Source: Gordius sp. MW1
Taxonomy: Eukaryota; Nematomorpha; Gordioida; Gordea; Gordiidae
Direction: 5' to 3'
Length of the DNA: 64,000 bases
NCBI GenBank assembly: GCA_964036665.1
Contig: OZ038529.1
Span: forward strand, 4,464,001-4,528,000
The translations under genes were made by a program, and so were the position numbers. The notes below the pieces were generated by a model. It saw only the letters and a program-made list of their open reading frames with translations, was not told where the DNA came from and ran no database searches. Below are positions 1 to 10,869 of this stretch, piece by piece (within the stretch, counting starts at the first letter, position 1; each line of letters opens with the position of its first letter).

Positions 1-251
1 ACCTTATGGAAATAAAGGTACGCGCAGGGAAGAACAGCTGAGAAGTTTGATATCGTGTAAGTGCACGACAAATAAGTAAAATATAATTACCAAATAAAAA
101 ACGAGTAATTCCGCCAAGGAAATTGAATTTAAAAGCGAAAAACACAAACTATACAATTAACTCTGATATTCAATTTAATTAATGATTTTTGAATTATAGA
201 AAGCAACTGTAGCTCTATTAAATAGTATTAAATAATATAGCTCAATTTATC

Positions 252-455
252 GTTCCACTGCATTTAAAGTAAATAACTAATTTTACTTTAAAAAAGGTAC
301 AGGAACTAGTTACATGTAATTGTTAATTAACAGCCTTAGTCGTTTAACTCCATTTAAAGTTCCACTGCAATTCAAGTAACTAACTAGAGTTACTTTTTCT
401 AAGAAGGAACATGAACTAGTTACATGTAATTGTTATTTAACAGCTCGAGTCGTTG
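252..455. repeat. Two-copy tandem duplication, about 107-bp period
   Basis: A segment starting GTTCCACTGCA and ending near AGTCGTT occurs at about 252-345 and again, diverged, at 359-455. Both copies contain ACTAGTTACATGTAATTGTT. It lies upstream of the BTB gene. I see no coding potential in it. Confidence 0.75.
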
Positions 456-662
456 GGTTTGTCTTTTTGTTTCCTATTTCCGATCTTCTCAGTCTTAAAA
501 GAATTTGAAGATAGTTGACACATGCGGGATAGGCAGAGAATAAAAATTTTGCTAACTTGCCTAATTCATACAGTGTTATTACTCAATAAAAAATATAATC
601 ATTTTTGATATCAATCGATTGTTAAAAAAGGATTGTTTTATGGATTTCATATCATAATTCTG

Positions 663-1454
663 ATGACAGACAAATCTTTTATAAAGGATATTATAACTAT
701 CAATGTTAGTGGTACTGTATTTTGTATCTATAAGAGTTCATTACTCAACAAAAGCCTAGATGACGCATCGATTGGTGTTAATCAAATCTCGGATGAGGAA
801 ACACCAAAATGGTTATTACTAGACTCTTCTCCTCAATTGTATAAAATACTAGAAAATTACTTCCGAATTGGTGCCATCTGCACGCAAAATCCACTTCACC
901 AACCTTTTATAAATGCTTGTCGGAGAGAAACCAAGCTTAACCCCATGTTTAATGCGATGCAATTTTTAATGAATGAATCTCAAGTTAATCATGATCTGAA
1001 AAAAATCTGTAACGAGTCTGAGCTAGGAACCAAACTTAGTCAAGATCAATTGCAAGAAATTCGCAACTATTTTATTCAGAATTTAGATAATTTTTTGCTT
1101 GCACAATTTTGCAAACCTAATCTTGACCCAAAAGTTGTGACTGCATCCTTTATAACAATTTGGTTAAATGATTTACCTTTTATAAATTTTTCTAGTTTGG
1201 ATACTATTGATTTTAGACTCTGCAAATTATTAATGTTAGATCTAGTTACACATCTGACGGAGAAGGGGTATCGAGGTATCCCTGTTACCAAACAAAAATT
1301 TCCTTTCTACGGCATTCGCATTTTCATATCTTGTCGAAATGATTTTCGAAATTCAAATCAATTGTTAGGATCTATGGGGCAAAGCGTCGTTCAATTTAAA
1401 ACAAACCTCGAATGGTTACTAAGCTTTTGCAAAGCAAAAATCAATAAAAAATAA
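663..1454 (+). CDS. BTB/POZ (K+ channel T1/KCTD-like) domain protein, intronless
   Basis: A single open frame of 263 codons from the ATG at 663; the frame is open slightly further upstream, but only from a non-ATG codon. Residues about 10-70 look like a T1/KCTD-type BTB domain: a strand with INVSGTVF, close to the family's NVGGTxF start, then a Leu-rich helix, then a WLLLDSSPQLYKILENYFR segment resembling the D-R-D/P-x-x-F-x-x-I-L-x-Y block. The rest (about 75-263) is soluble-looking, with no membrane segment and no motif I recognise. KCTD proteins often act as Cullin-3 adaptors; that role is family knowledge and not shown here. No intron is evident, which is unusual beside the intron-rich neighbours and could mean a retrocopy. 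The usual T1 acidic cluster is weak, so the family call is moderate. Confidence 0.6.
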   Translation: MTDKSFIKDIITINVSGTVFCIYKSSLLNKSLDDASIGVNQISDEETPKWLLLDSSPQLYKILENYFRIGAICTQNPLHQPFINACRRETKLNPMFNAMQFLMNESQVNHDLKKICNESELGTKLSQDQLQEIRNYFIQNLDNFLLAQFCKPNLDPKVVTASFITIWLNDLPFINFSSLDTIDFRLCKLLMLDLVTHLTEKGYRGIPVTKQKFPFYGIRIFISCRNDFRNSNQLLGSMGQSVVQFKTNLEWLLSFCKAKINKK

Positions 1455-1944
1455 TGGAGTTTAATTTAATGTTTAATAATTTCAACATGCATATTTTTTA
1501 ATAAATCTGTGTATGATTTAATCGTTTATTATAGGCTGCAAGACTTCCTTGTGCCTACTTAAACTTTTTCTTTATGCCAATTTTTTGACATGCTGCCAGC
1601 CTTGATATGCTTAAAATTATAGTTAACACAATATCCACACAAAAAGTTTATTAATCAAAATACGATATATTAAAATTAATTCATATAACATAAACATTAC
1701 CGAAACACAACCAAAAAGAATTTTCATCGAGTTTAAAATTGTGCTTGGATTGGCCTGCTTGATAGAATTTTAGTATAAAGAATTCATAAGGGCGTTGAAT
1801 ATTAGCACTACACCTATAAAGCAATTATAGTGCAATATAGACCTAAATTGTATGACCTGATTATAAATATTTGTAGTTTATCGTTAAACGTTGCGTAACA
1901 AAATGTTGCATCATTGTAAGTTTGATTGATTTAATTAATCGAAA
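1455..1944. other. AT-rich intergenic spacer
   Basis: This separates two plus-strand genes. It has short open frames only, and I see no repeat or RNA gene. It presumably holds the 3' end of the BTB gene and the promoter of the next gene. Confidence 0.4.
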
Positions 1945-3408
1945 ATGGCAAGAAATCAATGCGAAGAACTCGATATAAATAATATCAAAAACATGCTTCC
2001 ATATGTTTCGAATTGTACACTGCTGAGTTTGTATTTGGATCATCATAAATTAAATTCTGCTAATAATTTACCAAACAATTTAATCGAATATTTCAAAAAA
2101 TCGGGCGCCAATGAACCGAAGGATACTAAAAGATCAGATCATAAGGAATTCATAGTTGAAGATGATTTGTCAAAATACTCGTATGGCCTAAAAGAAAATA
2201 TGGACTTAGACGTCGGGAAAAATGAAGTAGGCAGAATTTTGAGAGAACGCACTAAAAAATTATTTTACGCAAAAACCTTGGTCCAAGACGTAGTAGATGA
2301 TTTAGAGTATTTAGTTAAAGATTGGGAAGCTACTAAGGCACGTGAAAAGGAGATCGAAAAAAATTTATTAAAACAAATGGCACAAAAATATCCAGGATTG
2401 GAAGAATTTATTAACGGCAAGAACAAAGGACTTAACAAAGAGAAACCCCCATTGGTTCACCGCAAATCGGCTAAAGAAGAAGAGCGCAAGAGTCTTGGTG
2501 TCCTTAAAATTCATAAATTAAGTAGTCAGATTAAACATGGCACAGGGCTAGAAAAGCAAAATGATTTGAAAGCTAATCATAATGAAGGATCAATTAAAGA
2601 GATTAATGCGGATAACGATATTGTACAGATTCAGATTGAAAGCCCCAATATTGAGGAACCTAGATTGTCTAAAAGGAAAGAAGCCACAAGCCCATCGCGC
2701 CAGCTGGATAAATCTCATAAGGAGCAAGAAAAAGCTAGAAAGTCATCGCACGCATATGAAACTGCCAAAGGTGGTATTTCAGGTACAGATGACATTAAGC
2801 ACGGCCATAGGCATTCTAAGTCGGCTGAAAAACAAGATGCAGAAACACCGCCTTTGGAAATGGATGCCCATTTGAAAAATGAAACAAAAGATATTGATCC
2901 AGTTAATTTTAAATAATTTGAGCTTTGAGTTTAAACCATAGGTATATCTTATATTAAAACAAAATATTTATCATAGAATTATCATCCAAAAGCTCAGCTT
3001 TTGCCCGGCGATCAGGTTATTGGTGCAACAACTTCGTTGAACGCAGATCTATTTAATGTTGCTATGGCTGGTATAAATCATCCGCCCACAACTAATTTGG
3101 CAAAGCCACCACCCCAATTACCAGCCGCGCCAAGAATTAGATATGGTCAATCAAAGTTCATGGCTCAAAATCCGCGACAACCAGCCTTGTTTCCAAGAAG
3201 ACCATTAAGGCCTAACATAAAACCTGACCAAAATTCAAGATTTAATTCTCCTGCAGCTGCAAAGCCCAGGGTATTTGGGCCCGATCAACCAAATATTTTA
3301 AGGGCAAGTCCATCGTCCCCCGCCTTGAAAAATAACAAGGGCTTTAACAAAGGCGAAGGCAAAAAAGCTTCAAAATCTTTGTTTGCCAAAATCTTTAGCA
3401 AAAATTAA
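1945..3408 (+). CDS. Two-exon Lys/Glu-rich protein of unknown function
   Basis: Exon 1 runs 1945-2901 from an ATG. A 96-nt intron (2902-2997, GT-AG) joins it in phase 0 to exon 2 at 2998-3408, giving 455 residues. The donor (GTTAAT) is weak, but without splicing the second open frame has no ATG start. Residues about 1-55 are folded-looking and Leu/Asn-rich. About 85-165 is a charged helical, probably coiled-coil stretch. About 165-319 is disordered and rich in Lys, Glu, Ser and His. The exon 2 product is Pro-rich and ends in a basic tail with KKASKSLFAKIFSKN. There is no signal peptide or membrane segment. I do not recognise the family. If the intron is not used, the protein stops at 2916 after 323 residues. 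Confidence 0.6.
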
Positions 3409-3411
3409 AAA

Positions 3412-3961
3412 AAATACGCCAAATTTGCTTAATGGTTTTATATTATGTTAAATATGATTTAATGTTAATTTAGTTATACTACGCAGAAGCCAGAAATTTA
3501 ATTTTATAAAATAATGTTTTACAAATTTATACTTTTACAATCCCAACCTAAACATAAAGATTGACATATATATTAATCATGCCATAATTTAAAAGCATAT
3601 GCCAATATTTGGTTTACTTTCTCCCTTAATATTCAATTAGAATTTCAATTTTATTATACGGTTTAAAACGAATCATAAAAAACACAAGTAACAAAAGGTT
3701 TACAAAAAACGTGGCATATACTAAAAGTTCAAGAATTGAGCACATCAATATTGCTAAAATATATTAGCGAGAAGTGTTTATAAAAAGTATCATACACATT
3801 CTTTACGAGATCAAAAAAGATCCAACGTTTGATTAGGCATAAAATCACGGCGTTCTCGCAATTAATCATTACCGACCCATTAGGGGTGGGTTCTTAGTTA
3901 TTTGTAAGAAGGTCGTGATTTTTAATCAAAATTTAATGTATGCTTAATTAGCTGGCTAGTT
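3412..3961. other. Spacer between convergent genes
   Basis: AT-rich sequence between the 3' end of the Lys-rich gene (+) and the 3' end of the C5-epimerase gene (-). I saw no open frame or clear repeat. It should contain both polyadenylation regions. Confidence 0.4.
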
Positions 3962-4995
3962 TTAATTGTGCTTGACGCGTTGATCGTATAGATAGCCCTT
4001 CCACAGGTTAAAATATCTTTGGTAATAATCGTCTTTCGTGATGTAATGCATCAGGCGCAACAGATTCAAATGGACCACGTGGTAATCCCAACGCGCTACG
4101 TTAGGCGAGCGTTGCATAGTGATGTGGGTTAGATCGTAAAAATTCCGGGACCCGGTATCAAACATGGGAAGCATGAATTTGAGCGAACGCAACGATTCTT
4201 CCAGTAAGGAGTTTAAGTTAGGGTCTGACTGGCCCACGTAATTTAAGCATTCCTGCAAGTCGTAAAGACCGACTATGGTGTACATGAATCCGTTTAATAC
4301 GAACGAGCTAGGAGTGGTGGGGTATTCCTCGAGCCAAAGATATCGACCGGCGAATAAAGTTTGTACTCCACCATCCTCAACTTTGGTATAGAGAACTTTG
4401 AGCGCTCCCACGGCCGCGTTTATGTATTTTTCATTACGGGTCGCGTAATAATAACGAATTAGTAAGGAAATGGCTTGGCCTTGAGCCATAGCCGAGTACC
4501 AACCTTTCGCAAGATGTTTTTGATCGTTTCGATGCACCGAGACTGCCCAACCACCTTTGTCATCTTGATTATTCATTAACCAGTCCGCGGAACTTTTGGT
4601 GTAAGCCAAGTTAAGGTTATCGGTCAACGATACCGAACGTACTTTGATGCTCCCACAGTTTACAAAGTTTATTTCCTGTAATTTGATCGATTTCCCTCCA
4701 GCATTTTGTTGTTGGGGATAGAGAGCTTTAACGGCGTCAATGTATATATTGCGTTCGAGGTCAAACCTGCCGCCACTCAAAATATCCCGTTGTAGTGTAT
4801 AACCTATTTGGTTTTTAACGAATGTGAAGCATTTTTGCAAATTTCTGTCAGGTCGTACCTTGTAAACTAAATCGTAAAATTTTTTCCCATCAGCTAACAC
4901 TTTGACTTGGACGTCACAAACTTCGCCAATATTTTCTAGCGAAAGGTTAAGGCAATTGTAAGTCGTTGGTATTTCCCCCAGGTAAATTTTGTTAT
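3962..4995 (-). CDS. Glce: Glce exon 3: C-terminal epimerase domain
   Basis: This exon encodes about two thirds of the protein (final 344 codons and stop). Visible family blocks in order are [65 protein letters not shown] and [13 protein letters not shown], followed by a C-terminal tail ending RVKHN; the human protein ends in a similar RAKHN. The Tyr and Glu residues thought to be catalytic in the family fall in this C-terminal region. The acceptor AG is at 4997-4996; with the G left by exon 2 it makes a GAT codon. Confidence 0.93.
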
Positions 4996-7900
4996 CTAAT
5001 AATATAAAAAAAGAAAATGTAGTTCGCCAATGGGCAAATGAATCTCTATATTTATTAAATCGAATTTTAAAAAATATTGCAGAAAATGAACGATGAAAAC
5101 AAAAACCGTCACAAAAAATAAATATTTAAGGCGTGTGAATTAAGAATATGAATACAATAAGTCGATCAAAACCGTAACTGTTTCACATACTATCATATAT
5201 ATAGGCTTTTTAACGAGCCAAAAATTTCGCATAACGGTTTAAAACTAATGGGCGCCTAAAAGGAATTTTAACCATAAACCCAACAGAAACCAATGTAACC
5301 TGTAGGTGACGCAACTTAGAACCACTTTTCTCAAAAACTATTTTTAAATTAAATTTGTAATTGGATTGTAATAAATCATCTGATACGATTTTATTATTTC
5401 TTCCGCGTTGGTTCTTGAATTATACTCGTTCAAAAATCGTAAAATTCTCAATTCCGACCTGCCTTCTTTAATTCGGTATTTATGTACACTGAACAATAAG
5501 TTTTTGCAACATAATTTACCTATTTAAAATCAGTCTAATTATTCCAACATTTTGATAGTAATTTTAAATTCATACGAGTGCCTTAAAAATTTTAAAATTT
5601 GGCGTAAAGTAAAAAGTTACCTATAGGATACACTGGGCAGAGCTTATGTGCCTCGCGTATTAATGTTTTAATCATAAAAATATGATTATATATATATTTT
5701 TTTTCTTCAAAAGTTGATAGTATAAAGGGGGTGGGGGTAGAAGAGTCAAGAATTACAAAAATTACGATATTTTTGTAATTCACTGATTTATTGATGAGAA
5801 AAATGGCGGATACATGATATTTATAGATAAAAGCTGCTAATATGCCAAACTGGTTCCACTGTTAATTTTAGCATAAGATAGAGGTCGATTTCCGTAATTC
5901 ATTCTAATTTTATAAAATTTTACCAATATGATTTAGTAGGTGGCGGACTTTTTAACACATGGTCCCATTTTAAGGTTAGAAATAATTCCAAGAACGTAGC
6001 CGGGGGGGGGGGGAAAGAAAAATTTTCAATATAAAAACCCTTAAATTTTTTTAAATGTTTTTCTATAAATATTTTTGGTGAAAATGTAATTTGTCGAAAT
6101 CTTGACCATCTCGTAGCATTGAAACATTGATCTCATATGGAGACGAAATAGGTTTTTATGGTTTTGAACTAATTTGACCACAAAAAAATAACCGCAAAAG
6201 TTTGAGGTTTTTTGCTAAATTATTTCGATAGAGATATTTTTAAGAAACAAAAAGCACCAAAATTTAAGTGACTAGCGCCACTACTTTCAAAAATAGGATG
6301 AAGATAGTAAAATTTATAAAAGGCATTGGCCCTTTCAACGTCCATAATTTAAAAAATATATGTCCAAAATGGCTAAAATTTTCAGAAATTACTAAGCCAT
6401 TCCATGACGTCGGTCGAAAACGTTTTGAAAATGGAATAGAGCTGTCATAAATGATTTAGCTACCTTTCAATTTTGTCTCTTTGTATATTCTATTAATAGC
6501 TTTACAATCGCTTAATTATTAAATTATTTTTCAAAGGTGATATCGGAGCGGAGCGGAGAAAACAGTGCGTTTAAATCATCTCAAATGCCTATTGATCCTT
6601 ATAAAATCCCTAAAAAAAGAAAAGATTAATTCCATACAAAAATATTTCTAACGCAGTAAGTTGGCACGATAATCATAACGAGACTTTTTAATTGTGTAAC
6701 CAAGCACATTTATTAGAATCATCACGCCTCTTTAAAAGTCCAAGATAATAATTTGCCTCAATGCCAAAATATATGTAATAAATTCATGGGCAGCGTAGAA
6801 TGCTCTAATTAAATGTTGATGCCACAAAAGTATCTTTTTGGGGGAGAAATTGGTGCTGGATCGGATGTCTCTTACCACAATGCCTACCAGGTCTATTGTC
6901 TTAACCAATAAATCATTAAACTCTACAGTTTTACAAAATGAACTCTCCAAAATTATTGTTAAAAATACGGCCGACTCCCTAAATTAACTCAGAATCTTAG
7001 ATTTTCCAAGGTCAGAACCGCGATAGACGGTCATCAACGAAATGCACTCAACGGCGTTGCTCTGTATGCAGCTTAGAGGTGTGCACGGATCAATCCGATC
7101 CGATCGGTCCGAACTCGAATCGGATCAACATTTTAATTTTGGAAGTCGGATCGGATCGGATCAACATCTTATTTAAGTCGGATCGGATCGGATTTTCAAA
7201 TTTAAATTAAACAACAATAAGTTCTAATTAATTAAATTAATAATTTTTAGTATACTTTTCATAATTATCTTTGCATTTTTTTACCTTACCATTTTTGATG
7301 CCCAATACCACCTCTCACCTTACCGATGAAATCTCAATTTACCTTTCATTAAAAAATGAAGATTGCAAATATGATTCAAAAAAAGATTTGCTGAAATGGT
7401 GGTTTTCATATCAAACAGTCCTGCCAAGGCTTTATAAGCTGGCAAATAAAGTTTTAGCTATACCTGCTACCTCTACAACTTCGGAAAGAAAGTTCTCGGT
7501 GGCTGGAAGAACATTAGAAGAAAGAAGAACGCGAATTAAACCAGAAAATTTAGATTCTTTATTATTTCTATATGATAATATGGAATTAGTCAAATAAAAT
7601 TTTATATTTATTTCAGGTCTATTAAAATTGCTATACCTTATTTTTATGTATTTTGAATTTAATCATCAATAAAAAGTTCTGTTAGTAAAATTTTAATTTA
7701 AAAATTTCGGATCGGATCTGATTGGATTTAGATTTTAAAAAACTCGGATCGGATTTAGATTTTAAAAAACTCGGATCGGACGGATATAAATTTTTCGAAA
7801 ACCCCTCGGATCGGATCGGATCAAAAAAAATTGACCGTGCACACCTCTAATGCAGCTAAGCAACCAAAATTTTATGCCCGTACTGCTTAAGACCTCACAT

Positions 7901-9787
7901 TCATTGTTGACCATCGTTCGCGTTCCAATATAACAAACTAATTTTTCCTCTTATCTTAGTCATTTGAAAAAAAAATAAAATTAGCTTATTTTTATCTCTC
8001 CCAGTGTAACCTGTAGGTTAGGTGACGCCTCTTTATTTCCGAAACTAGGCAATTTTTCCAAAATTTTTAAATTATTTAATCATCTAGAGCATATTGAGAT
8101 GCTCCAAAAAAAATTTTAGAAAAATTTGTTGGGCCGAACCGTTAGTGGTACCTGTCTGGTTAATAACGAGCCAAGATTTCGCAAAACAGTTTAAAATAAG
8201 GAATTTTAACTATGAAAATCGTTATATTTGAGCGCAAATAAAATTTATTGATTTGTAATTAGTAAAATAAAGCGTGGTATATACATATTGATTGAGGCAA
8301 TATTTACATAGACCAAAATAATTATATTTCTTGAAGCACAAACATCCTATTTTGTACAATATTCGATTTTCCACTATAGCAATCAACCTTCAGCTAAATA
8401 ATAAAATGTCATTTCGACTAAATTGATTTTGAATCAAAGCAAATGTTTGCCGTTCTAATCGATTTTATAGTTAATGTAGTTTTAAGATGGATACTTTTTC
8501 GCTATCTATTTGTTTTTCGCTATCTATTTGTTATGAACGCTATTCTAAGAAGTGTAGCCAGGCGTTGTTTATAGTTTATAATGACGCTTAATAAGTTGTG
8601 AATATATGCCCTAAGACGAATTTTAAAATGTTTCTTAGAATTCGCTTCCACTTCATTAAGCACATTTTTCCGGGAAAAGATAAACAAAAATTAAGAACAA
8701 ATTAAATGATGATACTGTTTTCAAGGGTGTAGCCACGGCGTAGCTAAGGGGGAGGGGCGGCTGCTCCCCTTTAAATTCAAAATTGTTGAAATTGACTAAA
8801 ATTATGGCAAAAATTACAAAAAATGTTTATTTGCCCCTCCCTTAATCATTATTGCCCCTTCTCTAATTATGGTCGCTATGCGCATGGGTGTAGTCTTAAG
8901 GGGGGCGGGTGGCAATATTGTTAAGCAAGGCACAAAAATAGATTAATTTAAACACTAACCATAATTTCAATAATAATTAAGGAAAAATTTCATAGGGAAG
9001 GGGGGCTGTTACGCCTCCTTGATTGCTATAGATAATAAATAGTGATTAATTTATGGTGATTCAATTATGCAAATACCTAAAGTTTTATAATATCATAATA
9101 CAAATAAACCTAACACATTAAATATAAGTAAGAATAAGAAATATTATTGAAAGAATATAAAAAGCTTAATTAAATGTGGAGAAAGTTTGAATATACAAGA
9201 ATTAAAAACTAATAAATCTAAAATTATACCTTGGAAATTTTCTACAGAGACAGAAAATGGTTTAGAATTGCTTTTACTTTGAAATTTACTAAAATGTGAT
9301 AAGCCAAACTGTGCAATTTGGGTAGGATAGTAATAGCCATTTTTATCCCACTGACTTGATACAGGTACACCTAGATATAATGTTTAAGTGATTTTATATA
9401 AATATTACCATGATCGCCACTAATACATTTAACCCTAGGCCTTATTTCTACATTAAAGTTTTCAAATGAAGGATATATACCATGCCATTGGTATTTAGTA
9501 AGATTGTATATATTGTAATTATAACTGTGAAGCAATTCAAAATATTTCTTCCCGTCAAATTCACGAACTTTTGCATAAACTTCGTAAAGATTTTTTATTA
9601 ATTCAAATGGAATAAAGTATTGATTGCTCAAATATATGCATTGGAATGTTTTGTTGTTGAATAAACAGGAAGAATTTTTATTCAAATGAGGTAAATCGAT
9701 AGTACATTTTGGTTTACAAATTAAACTAACATAAAGAAGACAGATTAAAATGGTAAGCAAATATAGTATTTTAAACTTAAAAATCAT
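3962..9787 (-). CDS. Glce: D-glucuronyl C5-epimerase (heparan sulfate), complete three-exon gene
   Basis: This enzyme converts D-glucuronate to L-iduronate in nascent heparan sulfate/heparin and acts in the Golgi lumen as a type II membrane protein. The gene has three exons on the minus strand: 9787-9409, 9370-9230 and 4995-3962. Both introns are phase 1 and every junction keeps frame, giving 517 residues, about 100 fewer than the human enzyme. Residues about 4-22 are a hydrophobic signal anchor. Exons 1-2 carry the family blocks VKCISG and GVPVSSQW followed by [12 protein letters not shown]. Exon 3 carries the C-terminal blocks listed separately. Intron 1 is only 38 nt; intron 2 is 4,234 nt and holds a hAT element and MITE debris. 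The reading frame shows no disabling change. A small extra exon inside intron 2 cannot be excluded, but none is needed for frame. Confidence 0.92.
5213..5345. repeat. Dispersed repeat, copy 1 (order A-B)
   Basis: Block A (AACGAGCCAAAAATTTCGC... to GGAATTTTAAC) is followed by block B (TGTAACCTGTAGGTGACGC). Both recur at 8003-8215 within the same Glce intron, in the same orientation but in reverse order. This is probably a fragmented mobile element of unknown class. Confidence 0.55.
7074..7849 (+). mobile_element. hAT-type element with perfect 8-bp target duplication
   Basis: The ends are inverted repeats: TAGAGGTGTGCACGG on the left and CCGTGCACACCTCTA on the right. The element is flanked by ATGCAGCT at 7066-7073 and 7850-7857. 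Subterminal zones are packed with GATCGGATCGG-type repeats. It encodes only the last part of a hAT transposase, so it is an internally deleted, non-autonomous copy. It sits in intron 2 of Glce, on the opposite strand to the gene. Intact target duplications suggest a fairly recent insertion. Confidence 0.93.
7271..7597 (+). pseudogene. hAT transposase C-terminal dimerization domain fragment
   Basis: A fragment of about 100 residues. The stretch [25 protein letters not shown] followed by [16 protein letters not shown] and DSLLFLYDN is the classical hAT C-terminal dimerization domain. The N-terminal BED finger and catalytic region are missing, so it cannot be an active transposase alone. The open frame has no ATG near its start. 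It lies entirely within the 7074-7849 element. Confidence 0.9.
8003..8215. repeat. Dispersed repeat, copy 2 (order B-A)
   Basis: This carries the same two blocks as 5213-5345 in swapped order (TGTAACCTGTAGG first, AACGAGCCAAGATTTCGC last), separated by about 140 bp of AT-rich sequence. Confidence 0.5.
8720..9020. mobile_element. Degraded CATGGGCGTA-type MITE remnants
   Basis: G-rich, C-rich and terminal-like pieces (GGCGTAGCTAAGGGGG, CGCTATGCGCATGGG, GTAGTCTTAAGGGGGGCGGG) resemble the CATGGGCGTA MITE family elsewhere in the window. The ends are too eroded to place target duplications. It lies inside Glce intron 2. Confidence 0.5.
9230..9787 (-). CDS. Glce: Glce exons 1-2: signal anchor and N-terminal domain
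   Basis: Exon 1 (9787-9409) starts at an ATG followed by a hydrophobic anchor, then [15 protein letters not shown] and [17 protein letters not shown]. Exon 2 (9370-9230) continues VPVSSQW...[17 protein letters not shown]. The intron between them, 9371-9408, is 38 nt with GTAATA at the donor and CTAG at the acceptor. Splicing it rebuilds the conserved Gly-Val-Pro-Val-Ser segment, which is strong evidence that so short an intron is really removed. Confidence 0.9.
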
Positions 9788-10860
9788 AGGATTTTATAAA
9801 ATAAACTTATCTGCCTAAAAAAATTTAAAAATGCATCGAGAATCTATAAAATGCGAAAGTACAGACAGCGTCAACAACTAATAACATCATATGGTCCCTT
9901 TTCTATAATACATGAATATATGTATTCTAATTATGTAAATGCTTTTTGAAGTCCTAGATTATTTTTTTTGTTGACTCTAATCCTCTAACCAACATAACCA
10001 CTATAATTTGTTAACTTAAACTCTTTCAATCACTTTATCGGAAAGTAAATACCAAATTATAAAGTAATAAACACTTTATTAAATCTAAAATAAAAGTAAA
10101 ATTTTTGCGAGAAAGGTAAGTAATCAAAGAAGTGGTTTACACTTCTTAATATACTCGCGAATGAATCGAAGGATACATTAAGTCAATTAACATTTAGTGG
10201 TAAATCCGCGAGCTATTTGTGAAAGGCCAATTAACGTCGCGAGTTATATAAGGTAATATAAATGAATCTGTGGTGTTCCACCCTTTCTCAACGTTTTTTT
10301 ATTACCCCTATTACTCATAAGTTAAAAAGGATTTTTAATCGCTGGTACTCTGGTTTGTGCCGAGTAACCGTGATATTTTTGTTTTTAGATATCGCGAGTT
10401 AAACTGGCACATTAAAAGCTATTAAAAGGCTAAATTAAGAAATAAAACAATCATCTACGAACCTTAGTTATTTTTATCTTTTTAAAAGCGCATTCATTCT
10501 TTCTTATTATTATTGTGCAAAAATTACAAGATCGTTATTTTATTTACCATCTTATCGCGTATTACTATATTACCTCGCGATTAATTATTCTTTAGACTTT
10601 GGTGAATATTATTACCAAAAAAATGTAACTGGTGAAAAAAATATATATTATCCCGGTATTGCGGTAACTACGCGCGGACGCGGACCATTCGCTTTATCTA
10701 AAATAAATCCTGAATTACTCGGACGTTGTCTTGAAATAAATTTGAAACTTGGCAATGAGTGTAATTAACATAATCAACAATGTCGAATTCATTCTTATTA
10801 CGAATTTGACAGAGTCAATTGAAGTAGACTTAAGTAAAATGCCGCGAGCAATTAATTAAA
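9788..10860. other. Non-coding spacer upstream of Glce
   Basis: AT-rich, with several CGCGAGT-like words and a GC-rich patch near 10670-10685. Parts (GCGAGT..., ATTACTCAT) resemble 18770-18860, so it may hold an old dispersed element. I can support no gene. The Glce promoter would be at the left end. Confidence 0.35.
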
Positions 10861-10869
10861 TAGTAATGG

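Noticed and set aside
5030-5125. Extension of Glce exon 3 upstream of 4995
   Set aside because: The frame stays open to about 5125 but the added residues look unlike the family, and the acceptor at 4997-4996 gives a perfect phase match with exon 2.
6268-6450. Plus-strand 60-codon frame in Glce intron 2
   Set aside because: No recognisable domain, no splice context, AT-rich composition like its surroundings.
6732-6950. Minus-strand 72-codon frame resembling a transposase helix region
   Set aside because: A few residues recall hAT internal regions, but no motif is firm enough to call.
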